From NCBI GenBank assembly GCA_964487915.1, contig CAZASN010000002.1, forward strand, positions 248,001 through 312,000: DNA of 64,000 bases. The letters are read 5' to 3'. Under the pieces are notes generated by a model. It ran no database searches. It was not told where the DNA came from and was given only the letters and a program-made list of their open reading frames with translations. Each line of letters begins with the position of its first letter. Positions within the stretch are counted from its first letter, which is position 1. Positions 15,944 to 25,112 of the stretch are shown one piece after another. This DNA is from Proruminimicrobium sp964487915. Its GTDB lineage: Bacteria > Elusimicrobiota > Endomicrobiia > Endomicrobiales > Endomicrobiaceae. A program made the position numbers and the translations under genes.

Positions 15944-16420
15944 GTGGATAACGAACAGAAACACAAAATATTTTTGGAAAAAGTTATTTCTTTGGCAGTC
16001 AGAAACGTCAGATTAAATAACAACGGGCCTTTTGCGGCCGCTATAGTGAAGAACGACAAAATCATTTCATACGGTTATAACCGCGTTACCAAAAAAAATG
16101 ATCCGACTTTGCACGCGGAAATTGACGCGATAAGAAAAGCATCTTTAAAATTAAAAACTTTTGATTTAAAGGGATGCGTTATATATTCCTCATGCCAGCC
16201 GTGTCCGATGTGTTTTTCGGCGGTTTATTGGGCAAATATTAAAAAAATTTATTATGCAGTCACAAAAGAAACGGTTTCAAAGTACGGATTCAGGGATTTA
16301 AAAATATATAATGAACTTAAGACTGGCAGATTTACCGTGAAAATGGAGCAGATTGATACTGATAATGCGGTTGAACCGTTTAAAATTTGGAATAAAAAGA
16401 AAGACAAAATTAAATACTGA
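15944..16420 (+). CDS. Nucleoside/guanine deaminase-type zinc enzyme
   Basis: A cytidine-deaminase-fold enzyme of about 159 residues. The zinc motifs are HAEIDAIR (His ligand and catalytic Glu) and SSCQPCPMC (two Cys ligands), preceded by NNNGPFAAAIVKND. The C-terminus (KYGFRDLKIYNEL) resembles guanine deaminase GuaD more than tRNA deaminase TadA, so guanine to xanthine is the most likely reaction. The start is uncertain. TTG 15929 and GTG 15944 are both in frame without a Shine-Dalgarno site. I chose GTG because a TATAAT box (15932-15937) ends six bases before it, which would give a leaderless mRNA. Confidence 0.82.
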   Translation: MDNEQKHKIFLEKVISLAVRNVRLNNNGPFAAAIVKNDKIISYGYNRVTKKNDPTLHAEIDAIRKASLKLKTFDLKGCVIYSSCQPCPMCFSAVYWANIKKIYYAVTKETVSKYGFRDLKIYNELKTGRFTVKMEQIDTDNAVEPFKIWNKKKDKIKY

Positions 16421-16436
16421 AGAACACAATCTATAA

Positions 16437-18920
16437 ATGAAAAAATTTATAAAAATCCTTATAGCGCCTTTGGGCATCATTATTTTTATCGTGGCTATTA
16501 CTTTGCTCAGTCACGAAATGAAAAATTACAGTTACCAGCAGATAATTGACACCATAAAAGCGATTCCGTCATTTAAGGTGATAATAGCGTTGGTTTTAGC
16601 TTTATCATACTATCTTATTTTAAGCGGGTATGACGTTATAGCTTTTAATTTTATACGCGTTCCGTTGAAATTTAAAAATGTCGTGTTTACTTGTTTTATC
16701 AGCAATGCCCTCGGAAACAATACCGGTTATTCAATGTTATTCGGCGGTTCAATAAGATACAGATTGTATTCTTTATATAACGTATCAATGCTCAATGTCA
16801 CAAAAGTTTTATTTTTTTCGTCCGCCACCATCTGGTTCGGATTATTAATACTGGGCGGGCTTGTTTTTACATTCAGTCCCGTTGAATTCAGCAGCCATAA
16901 ATTTTTCTTTATATCGTCAAGACCTTTGGGTTTTTTATTCTTAACAATCGTTACAATATACAGTTTGCTCAGTATTTTTAAATCAAAACCTTTAAAGTTT
17001 TTTAAATGGACGGTAACATTTCCGTCAATTAAGATTACGTTATGGCAGATGCTTCTTGCAACGACCGACTGGATTCTGGCGTCATGCACTTTATATATAT
17101 TGCTGCCTCCGGATACAATAAGCTATATAACGCTTTTGCAGATATTTCTGGTCGCGCAGATGCTTGGAATTTTAAGCCAGGTTCCGGGCGGCATGGGCGT
17201 TTTTGAAACCGCTATCGTAATGATGCTGCCGTCTGAAACGGCAAGCGCGACCGTTATGGGAGCCTTGCTTGCGTACAGGGCTATATTTTATTTTTTCCCG
17301 CTCGGTATAGCGTTGGTTCTTCTTGCCAGCCACGAATTTTTCAGGGCAAGAAAAAGATTCAGAATTCTTGCGAGATTTTACGGCGGCAGAATGAATTCAA
17401 TAGTTCCGCAGGCTCTTACAATAAGCACTTTTTTAAGCGGAACAATAATTTTATTTTCGGGAGTCACAACCGTATCGTCATCAATAATAAGCAGACTTGT
17501 TGTATATATACCTTCAATAATTCTTGATTTGCTGCATTTTTCAATAAGCATAGTCGGAGTATTATTATTGTTTATTTCCAGAGGACTGCTTCTGAGAATA
17601 AGGGCGGCGTACGTTTGGGCGGTTGCGTTGTTTGCGACGCTGTTTCCGCTTGCCTTAATTAACGGATACGGTTATGAAAAAATACTCGCTTTGATAGTTA
17701 TGCTGTCTCTTGTTATCCCGTCAAAAAAATATTTTTACAGAAATCTCAGCCTTGTAACGCCTAAACTTAATATGATGTGGTTTTCCGCGATAACGGCCGT
17801 TTTTATAGGGTCGGTTTGGATCGGTTTTTTTGTTTACAAACAGGATATTTATACGCTGAATAATTTTTTAACGACTTTGTTCGGAACGAGCGACGCCGGA
17901 AGATTTTTAAGAATCTGTATAGGAATGGCAGTGATTCTTACGATAGTAAGCATTTCTGAATTGCTTAAAAGAGCAAGGTATAAACAGATGCAAATCAGTT
18001 CGGATAATATCAGAACGCTTGCCGGTTCAAGCAAATATGTTTACGCTAATTACGCTTTTGAGAACAGAAATTTATTTTACAAAGATACGAATTCGTTTAT
18101 AATGTATTCCCAGATAAACAATAATTCAATAGTTTTCGGCGATCCGGTCGGCAATGACGTTTCGGCGAAAGAGCTTATATGGGATTTTAAAGAAATGACG
18201 GATTTGAAAAATATAACGCCGACATTTTTATATGTCGGTCATAAAAATTTAAGGATTTACGACGATATGGGTATGGATATAGCCCCTTTCGGCGCCGACG
18301 CCAATGTTTTGCTTGAAACTTTTTCAAAAGATTCCAAACCGTTAAAAGAAATTAAAGAAACGGCGGATAAAATGGACGGGGAATATAGATTTGAAATAAC
18401 CGACAAAGAAACTTTTAAAAAAGAGCAAAAATATGCGGATTTCATAGATTTTGAATGGCAGAAAGATTTCGGCAACTTAAAAAATAAAATGTTTGACGTT
18501 TCAGATCATTCGGCGGCAAAATATATACTTGTAAAAAAAGCCGGTTTTCTGTCGGCTTACGCATATTTATTGCTATCCCGGGACAAATATGAAGCTTTTG
18601 TTTCAAATGTCAGATATACGAGCGACTGCGGCGAAAATATGCTTCAATATATTTTATTCAAAACCGTTTGCTGGGCAAAGGAAAACAATTACAAGTGGTT
18701 TAATTTAGGGCTTACGCCTACCGAAAAAATTATTCTGGACGATGATTTCGTTCAAAAGGCGAAAATTTTTGTTTTCGGAGAACATTTTAAGTACGATATG
18801 ATCGCGCTTAAAAATTTTAAATTGAAATTCCAGCCCGTGTTTAAAAATAAATACATAGTTTTTTACGCCGACAGGCATCTCAGTCATTTTTTGAAAGATT
18901 TCTTTTATTTGTATTCATAA
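16437..18920 (+). CDS. mprF: MprF-type lysyl-/aminoacyl-phosphatidylglycerol synthase and flippase
   Basis: An 827-residue membrane protein that transfers an amino acid from tRNA to phosphatidylglycerol and flips the product, lowering surface negative charge and raising resistance to cationic peptides. The N-terminal half (about 1-510) holds roughly 14 helices with the UPF0104-type flippase motifs (SNALGNNTGYSMLFGGSIRYRLYS; LSQVPGGMGVFETAI). The C-terminal part (about 530-820) is the DUF2156 GNAT-fold synthase (YVYANYAFENRNLFYKD, GENMLQYILFKTVCWAKENNYKWFNLGLTP). Length and order are standard. The aminoacyl donor cannot be read. It starts 16 bases after the deaminase and lacks a clear ribosome site. 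Confidence 0.92.
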   Translation: MKKFIKILIAPLGIIIFIVAITLLSHEMKNYSYQQIIDTIKAIPSFKVIIALVLALSYYLILSGYDVIAFNFIRVPLKFKNVVFTCFISNALGNNTGYSMLFGGSIRYRLYSLYNVSMLNVTKVLFFSSATIWFGLLILGGLVFTFSPVEFSSHKFFFISSRPLGFLFLTIVTIYSLLSIFKSKPLKFFKWTVTFPSIKITLWQMLLATTDWILASCTLYILLPPDTISYITLLQIFLVAQMLGILSQVPGGMGVFETAIVMMLPSETASATVMGALLAYRAIFYFFPLGIALVLLASHEFFRARKRFRILARFYGGRMNSIVPQALTISTFLSGTIILFSGVTTVSSSIISRLVVYIPSIILDLLHFSISIVGVLLLFISRGLLLRIRAAYVWAVALFATLFPLALINGYGYEKILALIVMLSLVIPSKKYFYRNLSLVTPKLNMMWFSAITAVFIGSVWIGFFVYKQDIYTLNNFLTTLFGTSDAGRFLRICIGMAVILTIVSISELLKRARYKQMQISSDNIRTLAGSSKYVYANYAFENRNLFYKDTNSFIMYSQINNNSIVFGDPVGNDVSAKELIWDFKEMTDLKNITPTFLYVGHKNLRIYDDMGMDIAPFGADANVLLETFSKDSKPLKEIKETADKMDGEYRFEITDKETFKKEQKYADFIDFEWQKDFGNLKNKMFDVSDHSAAKYILVKKAGFLSAYAYLLLSRDKYEAFVSNVRYTSDCGENMLQYILFKTVCWAKENNYKWFNLGLTPTEKIILDDDFVQKAKIFVFGEHFKYDMIALKNFKLKFQPVFKNKYIVFYADRHLSHFLKDFFYLYS

Positions 18921-18938
18921 AAAATTTGATATTTGCTG

Positions 18939-18967
18939 TTGACACGCCGATAGTTTTTTCTTATAAT
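18939..18967 (+). promoter_or_regulatory. Consensus promoter of porin operon 1
   Basis: TTGACA (18939-18944), 17-base spacer, TATAAT (18962-18967): a perfect consensus, suggesting strong expression. A near-identical arrangement precedes the duplicated operon at 21621. Confidence 0.85.
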
Positions 18968-19027
18968 TTCAAATGTTAAGAAGTTGTAAAAAATATGAAC
19001 AATTTAAAAACTTTCAAAGGAGAGAGT

Positions 19028-20260
19028 ATGAAAAAGTTTTTTGTTTTGATGTTGGCGTTGGCTTTATTTGTTCCTGCGGTTGCAAGCGCGCAGATAAACT
19101 GGCACGGGCAGTTGGATGTTTTCGGTTATTCTGTTGATGATGAATCTTATTCGGAAACCGGAACAAGCAATACATATTCAAGAGTAATTCTCGGAGCAAA
19201 TTTTGATTTGGCGGAAAATATTGAAGGTAATATGTCTTTAATGTATTTCAGCACATGGGGCGATAATTATCTTGCCGGCCAGCAGATAGACAATTCAAAC
19301 GATACCGGCGTATTAAGCGCCGTAAGAGTGACGGAAGCAAATGTTGTTTTTAAAAATCTTTTTGACAACGATAAAATTTCGGCAAAAGTCGGAAGACAGT
19401 TTTATAACGGCGGAACTTTTTTTAACGTAGGACCCAGAGATTTGGTTTACTCTTATCTTCTTATCGGTATGATAGGAATGCCGTATCCGGAAATGTTTAC
19501 CGACGGAGGTATGGACGGAGTAGTTGCTACTTATGACAACAAAGAAAATTTGAAAGTAGACGCCGGTTATTCTAAAATAATAAACGAAAACACGCCTGCC
19601 GGAATTAAGGTTAATACGACGTTTATTAACGCAAATTATAAATTTAACGATATGTGGAAAGTTCAGGGTTATTTGTATGATTCAGAATATGCCGACGGCA
19701 GTGATTATTTGAGATTTGAAATATTGGGTGCAAAGCCCGAGTTTACTTTGGGAAAATTAGCTGCGGCTTTAGAAATCGCGCAGGTATTCGGAGACGATGA
19801 CGGTTCAATGTTTTCTACAAGACGTACGGCAGACGGATATTTTGCAAAGTTAGACGCATCATATGATTTAAATCCGTTGAAAGTAAGAGGCATGTATTTT
19901 ATGACAGGTTCGCAGTTTTATGCTCCTTATACTCAGGATATTTATGCCGGAATCTATTTCACGTCAATGTTCAGGGCAATGGGCGGCGGAGATTTCTTTT
20001 CTGAAGCAGGAAGTTTGGATTGTTTAAATTTGGGCGCGGATTATACGATTTCCAAATTTAAATTTGCGCTTGATTATTACAGACTCGGCGACAGAGATGA
20101 GGCAAACAAAATGTACGAAGCTGATTTTACTGCGCAGTATAATTATAAAGAAAATGTTAATTTTAAAGGCGGAATAGCTTATTTGGGATTTGAAGAAGAC
20201 GGTTCTGAAAAACATATGATATATGTATTAAGCGCCGGTTACAAGTTCGGCGGCAAATAA
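19028..20260 (+). CDS. Porin-like outer-membrane barrel, type A copy 1
   Basis: A 410-residue exported protein. ATG 19028 follows GGAGAG; an in-frame ATG at 18995 would only add residues before the signal peptide. The signal peptide ends ...VASAQ (about residue 22). The mature part opens INWHGQLDVFGYSVDD, contains many short amphipathic strands (YKFNDMWKVQGYLYDSE) and ends YVLSAGYKFGGK, features of a general porin-like barrel. The sequence is a paralogue of the protein at 21713 and more distantly of the B types. Substrate specificity is unknown. Confidence 0.78.
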   Translation: MKKFFVLMLALALFVPAVASAQINWHGQLDVFGYSVDDESYSETGTSNTYSRVILGANFDLAENIEGNMSLMYFSTWGDNYLAGQQIDNSNDTGVLSAVRVTEANVVFKNLFDNDKISAKVGRQFYNGGTFFNVGPRDLVYSYLLIGMIGMPYPEMFTDGGMDGVVATYDNKENLKVDAGYSKIINENTPAGIKVNTTFINANYKFNDMWKVQGYLYDSEYADGSDYLRFEILGAKPEFTLGKLAAALEIAQVFGDDDGSMFSTRRTADGYFAKLDASYDLNPLKVRGMYFMTGSQFYAPYTQDIYAGIYFTSMFRAMGGGDFFSEAGSLDCLNLGADYTISKFKFALDYYRLGDRDEANKMYEADFTAQYNYKENVNFKGGIAYLGFEEDGSEKHMIYVLSAGYKFGGK

Positions 20261-20308
20261 TATTTTGCATACGAAATCATTTTGAGAAATTCAAAACAAG
20301 GAGAGAGT

Positions 20309-21556
20309 ATGAAAAAGTTTTTAATGCTGGCGGTCGCGGCGGCGATGTTTGTGCCTGCAATGGCAAGCGCTCAGATAAACTGGTACGGGCAGCTGGATAT
20401 TATGGGCAGCGTGGAACGCGAACAGGGGAATACTAATTTTGCGAATGAGTACAGTTATACCGACTCAAGGTTGTTTGTAGGAGCAAATTTCGGTTTAGAA
20501 GAAAATATTGAAGCAAACGTAGCCTTGATGTATATGGGCAGCTGGGGTGATAATTATTTGGCCGGCCAGCAGGCGGATAATACAAATGATACAGGATTGT
20601 TAAGCAAGACGGTTCTTGCCGAAGCAAACGTAGTATTTAAAAATTTATTTGACAATGACAGACTGACGTTAAAAGTCGGTAAATTTTACTACGGCGAAAA
20701 AGGCGATTCAATATTTTATGTAGGCTTAAGAGATATGTGGAAATGGGGATACGGTTATTCTAATTACAATTGGAACAGTGCATATAACGGAGGAATGGAC
20801 GGAGCCCAATTGACCTATGACGATAAAGAAAAATTGAAAGTAGATTTGGTTTATTCAAAATTGGCAAACGAAAACAGCACCGTAAACAGTAATAAAATCA
20901 ATATGATAATAGTAAACGGCAAGTATAAAGTTAACGACAACATAAGCGTAAGAGGATATATTTATGATTCCGAAACGTCCGATTATAACGTAATCGGAAC
21001 CGATGATTTTAATGCTACCAGGGCTGAAATAATAGGTATAAAGCCTGATGTCAAATTTGGCGCATTGACGGCTTCGGCTGAAATAGCGAAAGCTTTCAGC
21101 AGCATAGAGTCTAAAATATTTGACCAGAATCTGGAAGATTCAGTACTTACAAAATTAAATGCGTCATATCAGTTTGATTTGACGGGTATGACATTAACTC
21201 CGAGAATTCAGTATTTAAGATGCGGAGAAAATGTTTGGTCTGACGTATCAGATGCAAATTTCGGACTTATTTCAAGCAACTACAAGTGGTGGTGGGGAAT
21301 ATATAGCTTGGAGTCGTTCAACGTCGGAGCAGACTGGACGAAAAATAAATACGGAATTTCTCTTGATATTTATAAAAACAGCTATGCATCCGGAGGAAGT
21401 TTCTGGTGGGAAGGCGATATAACGGCAAAATACCAATATACAAAAGATATAGAATTTTATGCCGGATATGCTTATGTCGTAGCTGAATACGGTTCAGACG
21501 ATTGGTGGGAAAATCGTACGATAATGGGCGTAAACTGGAAGTTTGGCAGCAAATAA
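20309..21556 (+). CDS. Porin-like outer-membrane barrel, type B copy 1
   Basis: A 415-residue exported barrel protein. ATG 20309 follows AGGAGAGAG. The signal peptide (MKKFLMLAVAAAMFVPAMASAQ) is like that of type A. It shares with type A the start INWYGQLDIMGS, the WGDNYLAGQQ block and VVFKNLFDND, but has its own loops (WKWGYGYSNYNWNSAY) rich in Trp and Tyr and ends IMGVNWKFGSK. It lies 48 bases after type A with no terminator between, so A and B form an operon that ends at the hairpin near 21574. Confidence 0.78.
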   Translation: MKKFLMLAVAAAMFVPAMASAQINWYGQLDIMGSVEREQGNTNFANEYSYTDSRLFVGANFGLEENIEANVALMYMGSWGDNYLAGQQADNTNDTGLLSKTVLAEANVVFKNLFDNDRLTLKVGKFYYGEKGDSIFYVGLRDMWKWGYGYSNYNWNSAYNGGMDGAQLTYDDKEKLKVDLVYSKLANENSTVNSNKINMIIVNGKYKVNDNISVRGYIYDSETSDYNVIGTDDFNATRAEIIGIKPDVKFGALTASAEIAKAFSSIESKIFDQNLEDSVLTKLNASYQFDLTGMTLTPRIQYLRCGENVWSDVSDANFGLISSNYKWWWGIYSLESFNVGADWTKNKYGISLDIYKNSYASGGSFWWEGDITAKYQYTKDIEFYAGYAYVVAEYGSDDWWENRTIMGVNWKFGSK

Positions 21557-21573
21557 TTGACTTTTTAATATAT

Positions 21574-21611
21574 AAAAGAGACAGATTCGTTTGTGTTTAT
21601 CTGTCTCTTTT
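21574..21611 (+). terminator. Terminator of porin operon 1
   Basis: AAAAGAGACAGAT (21574-21586) and ATCTGTCTCTTTT (21599-21611) form a perfect 13-bp stem followed by ATTTTG. The same GAGACAG core recurs in the operon 2 terminator. Confidence 0.88.
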
Positions 21612-21620
21612 ATTTTGCAG

Positions 21621-21649
21621 TTGACTTGTAAATTGTTTTTTTTTATAAT
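21621..21649 (+). promoter_or_regulatory. Promoter of porin operon 2
   Basis: TTGACT (21621-21626), 17-base spacer, TATAAT (21644-21649). The sequence after it (CAGATGTTAAGAACTTGT) matches the leader of operon 1, so the promoter was copied with the genes. Confidence 0.82.
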
Positions 21650-21712
21650 CTCAGATGTTAAGAACTTGTGAAAAAATTGTAAATAATTTAAAAAACTTTC
21701 AAAGGAGAAAGT

Positions 21713-22942
21713 ATGAAAAAGTTTTTTGTGTTGGTTGTAGCGTTGGCTTTATTTGTTCCTGCTGTTGCAAGCGCGCAGATTAAGTGGAACGGACAGTTTG
21801 AAGTTTTAGGGTATGCTCTAGACAATGAAGGTTTTGCAGAAGACGGAACAAGCAATACTCTTTCAAGATTTATGCTTGGCGCAAATTTTGGATTGGAAGA
21901 AAATATTGAAGGTAATTTGGCATTGACTTATTTTGGCATATGGGGAGACAATTATCTTGCCGGTCAGCAGATAGATAATTCATCGGATACGGGTTTGTTA
22001 AGCGCGGTAAGAATAACGGAAGCAAATGTTGTATTTAAAAATCTTTTTGACAATGACAGAATTTCCGCTAAAGTCGGTAGACAGGCATATGACGGCGGCA
22101 CAATATTTAAAGTAGGTCCGAGAGATTTGATATGGTCTTATATGTTAGTGGGCGGAATGGGCGCTCCTTACGGAGTTCTTGCAGAAGGCGGAATGGACGG
22201 AGTAGTTGCGACCTATGACAATAAAGAAAATTTAAAAGTAGATGCGGGATATTCAAAAATAGTAAATGAAAATACATCAAGCTCGTATAAAATAAATGTT
22301 GCTTTTATTAATGCAAACTATAAGTTTAACGATATGTGGAAGTTGCAAGGCTATTTATACGATTCCGAAATGGCAAACGTAGGTCCTTCATACGTAAGAT
22401 TTGAATATTTGGGTTTCAAACCGGAGTTTGCCTATAAAAACTGGGCTGCGTCTGCCGAACTTGTTCAGTGTTTTGCCGATGACGACGGTTCAATATTTTC
22501 AACGGAACATACAAAAGACGGATACAGAGCAAGATTTGACGTTGCTTATAAAATGAACGACCTCAAATTAAGAGGCATGTACGTTATGACCGGAATGGAT
22601 TTTTATGTTTCTCCGATGCAAAACAATTACTTAGGATTGATTTTCACTGCAATGTCCAGACAGCTGTCTCTTTCAGGGATGCCAGTAGATGTGTATATGG
22701 ATTGTATGAATATCGGGGCTGATTATACTATCAGTAAATTTGATTTTTCAGCTGATTATTTCAGAATCGGATTGCCGAGAAGCGCAACGTATAAAGCGTA
22801 TGAAGTTGATTTTATAGCAAAATATAATTATACGGAAAATGTTGCTTTTAAAGGAGCGGCAGGATATTTTAGCGAAGAAAACAGCAGTTATTACAATATG
22901 GTTTATTTTTTAGGACTTGATTATAAATTTGGCAGTAAATAA
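21713..22942 (+). CDS. Porin-like outer-membrane barrel, type A copy 2
   Basis: A 409-residue paralogue of the protein at 19028, sharing the signal peptide, the SNTLSRFMLGANFGLEENIEGN region, DGVVATYDNKENLKVDAGYSK and the YKFNDMWK block. It differs mainly in predicted loops and the last third. GGAGAAAG precedes the ATG. The divergence concentrated in loops is the pattern expected of surface-exposed parts of porins. First gene of the duplicated operon. Confidence 0.78.
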   Translation: MKKFFVLVVALALFVPAVASAQIKWNGQFEVLGYALDNEGFAEDGTSNTLSRFMLGANFGLEENIEGNLALTYFGIWGDNYLAGQQIDNSSDTGLLSAVRITEANVVFKNLFDNDRISAKVGRQAYDGGTIFKVGPRDLIWSYMLVGGMGAPYGVLAEGGMDGVVATYDNKENLKVDAGYSKIVNENTSSSYKINVAFINANYKFNDMWKLQGYLYDSEMANVGPSYVRFEYLGFKPEFAYKNWAASAELVQCFADDDGSIFSTEHTKDGYRARFDVAYKMNDLKLRGMYVMTGMDFYVSPMQNNYLGLIFTAMSRQLSLSGMPVDVYMDCMNIGADYTISKFDFSADYFRIGLPRSATYKAYEVDFIAKYNYTENVAFKGAAGYFSEENSSYYNMVYFLGLDYKFGSK

Positions 22943-22989
22943 TATTTGAATACTAAACAATTTTGAGAAATTAAAAAAAAGGAGAGAGT

Positions 22990-24228
22990 ATGAAAAAATT
23001 TTTAATGCTGGCGGTTGCGGCGGTGATGTTTATGCCTGCAATAGCAAGTGCGCAGATAAACTGGTACGGGCAGTTTGACGTAATGGGGAGTATGGATCGT
23101 TGGCAGGGTGCCACAAATTTTGCAAATGAATACAGTTATACAAACTCAAGATTATTTGTAGGAGCAAATTTCGGATTGGAAGAAAATATTGAAGCAAACG
23201 TAGCTTTGGCGTATATTGGCAGTTGGGGCGATAATTATTTGGCGGGCCAACAGATAAATAACAGCAGCGATACGGGTTTGTTAAGCAAAACGGTTCTTGC
23301 CGAAGCGAATTTAGTATTTAAAAATTTGTTTGACAATGACAGACTGACGTTAAAAGTCGGTAAATTTTATTACGGCGAAAAAGGCGATTCAATATTTTAT
23401 GTAGGCTTAAGAGATATGTGGAAATGGGGTTATGCGTATTCTGCGTATAGTTGGAACAGCGCGTTTGACGGCGGAATGGACGGAGCCCAGTTGACGTATG
23501 ATGACAAGGAAAAAGTAAAAGTAGATTTGGTTTATTCAAAATTGTCGAACGAAAACAGCACTGTAAACAGCAGTAAAATCAACATGATAATATTAAACGG
23601 TAATTATAAAATCAATGATAATATTTGCGTAAAAGGTTATTTGTATGATTCTGAAACAACCAGCTATCAAGTAGTTGGACTTGGCAACAGAATGGAAACC
23701 ATCGGCATAAAACCTATGGTCAAATTCGGAGCTTTAACGGCATCGGGAGAATTTGCTCAGCAGTATTCAAGCGATTCTTCAAAAATATTTGACCAGGTTC
23801 TTAGTGATTCCATACTTACAAGACTTAATGCTTCTTATAAATTTGAAATTAAAGACATGACTCTTACGCCAAGAGTTCAGTATTTAAGAGCAGGCAATAA
23901 TTTTTGGTCAGATGTATCTGATGCAAATTTCGGACTTATATCAAGCACATACTGGTGGTATTGGGGTCTGTATAATTTAGAATCATATAATATCGGAGCG
24001 GATTGGACGAAAGGCAAATACGGAGTATCGCTTGATATATACAAAAACGGACGTGCTTACGGCGGAGATACTTATTGGTACGAGTATGATTTAACGGCAA
24101 AATATAAATATACTGAAACAATAGAATTTTATGCCGGATATGCTTATGCCGTAGATCAGGATGGTTCAGGCGATTGGTGGGAAACACGCGGTATAATGGG
24201 CGTAAACTGGAAGTTTGGAAGTAAATAA
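22990..24228 (+). CDS. Porin-like outer-membrane barrel, type B copy 2
   Basis: A 412-residue paralogue of the protein at 20309, with long identical stretches (the VLAEAN... to GLRDMWKWGY region) and the same IMGVNWKFGSK end. It lies 47 bases after type A copy 2, and the 3' end of that gap (TTTTGAGAAATT...GGAGAGAG) is shared with operon 1. Together with the repeated promoter and terminator, this shows that a whole two-gene operon was duplicated. Confidence 0.78.
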   Translation: MKKFLMLAVAAVMFMPAIASAQINWYGQFDVMGSMDRWQGATNFANEYSYTNSRLFVGANFGLEENIEANVALAYIGSWGDNYLAGQQINNSSDTGLLSKTVLAEANLVFKNLFDNDRLTLKVGKFYYGEKGDSIFYVGLRDMWKWGYAYSAYSWNSAFDGGMDGAQLTYDDKEKVKVDLVYSKLSNENSTVNSSKINMIILNGNYKINDNICVKGYLYDSETTSYQVVGLGNRMETIGIKPMVKFGALTASGEFAQQYSSDSSKIFDQVLSDSILTRLNASYKFEIKDMTLTPRVQYLRAGNNFWSDVSDANFGLISSTYWWYWGLYNLESYNIGADWTKGKYGVSLDIYKNGRAYGGDTYWYEYDLTAKYKYTETIEFYAGYAYAVDQDGSGDWWETRGIMGVNWKFGSK

Positions 24229-24247
24229 TTAATTTGTTTATATAAAC

Positions 24248-24284
24248 AAAAAGAGACAGGATGTTAAAAACGCCTGTCTCTTTT
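24248..24284 (+). terminator. Terminator of porin operon 2
   Basis: AAAAGAGACAGG and CCTGTCTCTTTT form a 12-bp stem with a 12-base loop; it shares its core with the operon 1 terminator. Confidence 0.87.
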
Positions 24285-24346
24285 CGTTTAATGTTGTAAG
24301 CTGTTTTTATATATGGTAAACGGTTAAATAACACTATATTCGGGTA

Positions 24347-24375
24347 TTGACAAACGGCTAACTAACAAATATAAT
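24347..24375 (+). promoter_or_regulatory. Consensus promoter of the fatty-acid cluster
   Basis: TTGACA (24347-24352), 17 bases, TATAAT (24370-24375): perfect consensus about 25 bases before the yceD start. It would serve yceD-rpmF-plsX-fab genes. Confidence 0.85.
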
Positions 24376-24399
24376 CTAATACTGTTTTACATATATGAT

Positions 24400-24867
24400 A
24401 TGGGAAAATTTATATTACGTTTTGATGATTTTAAAAAGAAAAAAGAGCTTGAAGTAAAAGATAAAATTTTTAAACTTGATTTAGAAAGCGATGTTTTAAA
24501 AAAATCAGATTTAAAAATTTCTTTTAAAGCGGTAAGATATTCGGATATTATAAATATAGTCGGCAGAATATACGGAACCGAAACTTTTGAATGTTCAAGG
24601 TGTATCGGGATTTTTGACAAAAGCGTCAGTATCGCTTTTGAAAGTTCTTTTTCTAAGGAAGATGAAGAGTTTGACCTTTCCGATGATATAAAACAGACAA
24701 TAATACTGGATATTCCCATGCAGCCGTTATGTTATGACGGATGTAAAGGAATATGTCAGGTCTGCGGATGTAATAAGAATGAAAAAGACTGTAAATGTAA
24801 AGAAAAAAACGACGGTGAATTTGTTGCGCAAAAGTGGTCAAAAATAATAAAATTAAATAAGAAGTAA
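24400..24867 (+). CDS. yceD: YceD/DUF177 family protein
   Basis: A 155-residue protein of the DUF177 family, which is linked to ribosome/23S rRNA metabolism and is almost always encoded just before rpmF, as here. The typical C-terminal Cys motifs are present: CSRC near residue 67-70 and CYDGCKGICQVCGCNKNEKDCKCK near 110-130, likely zinc-binding. There is no strong ribosome site before ATG. It is the first gene of the long lipid cluster. Confidence 0.85.
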   Translation: MGKFILRFDDFKKKKELEVKDKIFKLDLESDVLKKSDLKISFKAVRYSDIINIVGRIYGTETFECSRCIGIFDKSVSIAFESSFSKEDEEFDLSDDIKQTIILDIPMQPLCYDGCKGICQVCGCNKNEKDCKCKEKNDGEFVAQKWSKIIKLNKK

Positions 24868-24878
24868 ATGGGGGAAAA

Positions 24879-25112
24879 ATGCCAAATCCAAAAAGAAAAC
24901 ATACTCCGCACCGCAGAGATTGCAGGAGGTCTGCAAATTCCAAAATAACTGCGGAAAATTCAAATAAATGTTCAAACTGCGGAGCGCCGAAAATGCCTCA
25001 CAGAGTTTGTCCGGAATGCGGATTCTACAACGGGAAACTCATTGTTCCTAAAAAAGTTAAAAAAACAAAAACTCAAAGCGAAGAGCAGCAGCAGGAAAAG
25101 GAACAGAAGTAA
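24879..25112 (+). CDS. rpmF: Ribosomal protein L32
   Basis: A 77-residue large-subunit ribosomal protein. It starts MPNPKRKHTPHRRDCRRSAN and carries the zinc ribbon CSNCG...CPECG (residues about 31-48). The final 20 residues are a Lys/Gln/Glu-rich tail longer than usual. The plsX start follows with no gap, so ribosome and membrane-lipid synthesis are linked as in many bacteria. Confidence 0.95.
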   Translation: MPNPKRKHTPHRRDCRRSANSKITAENSNKCSNCGAPKMPHRVCPECGFYNGKLIVPKKVKKTKTQSEEQQQEKEQK

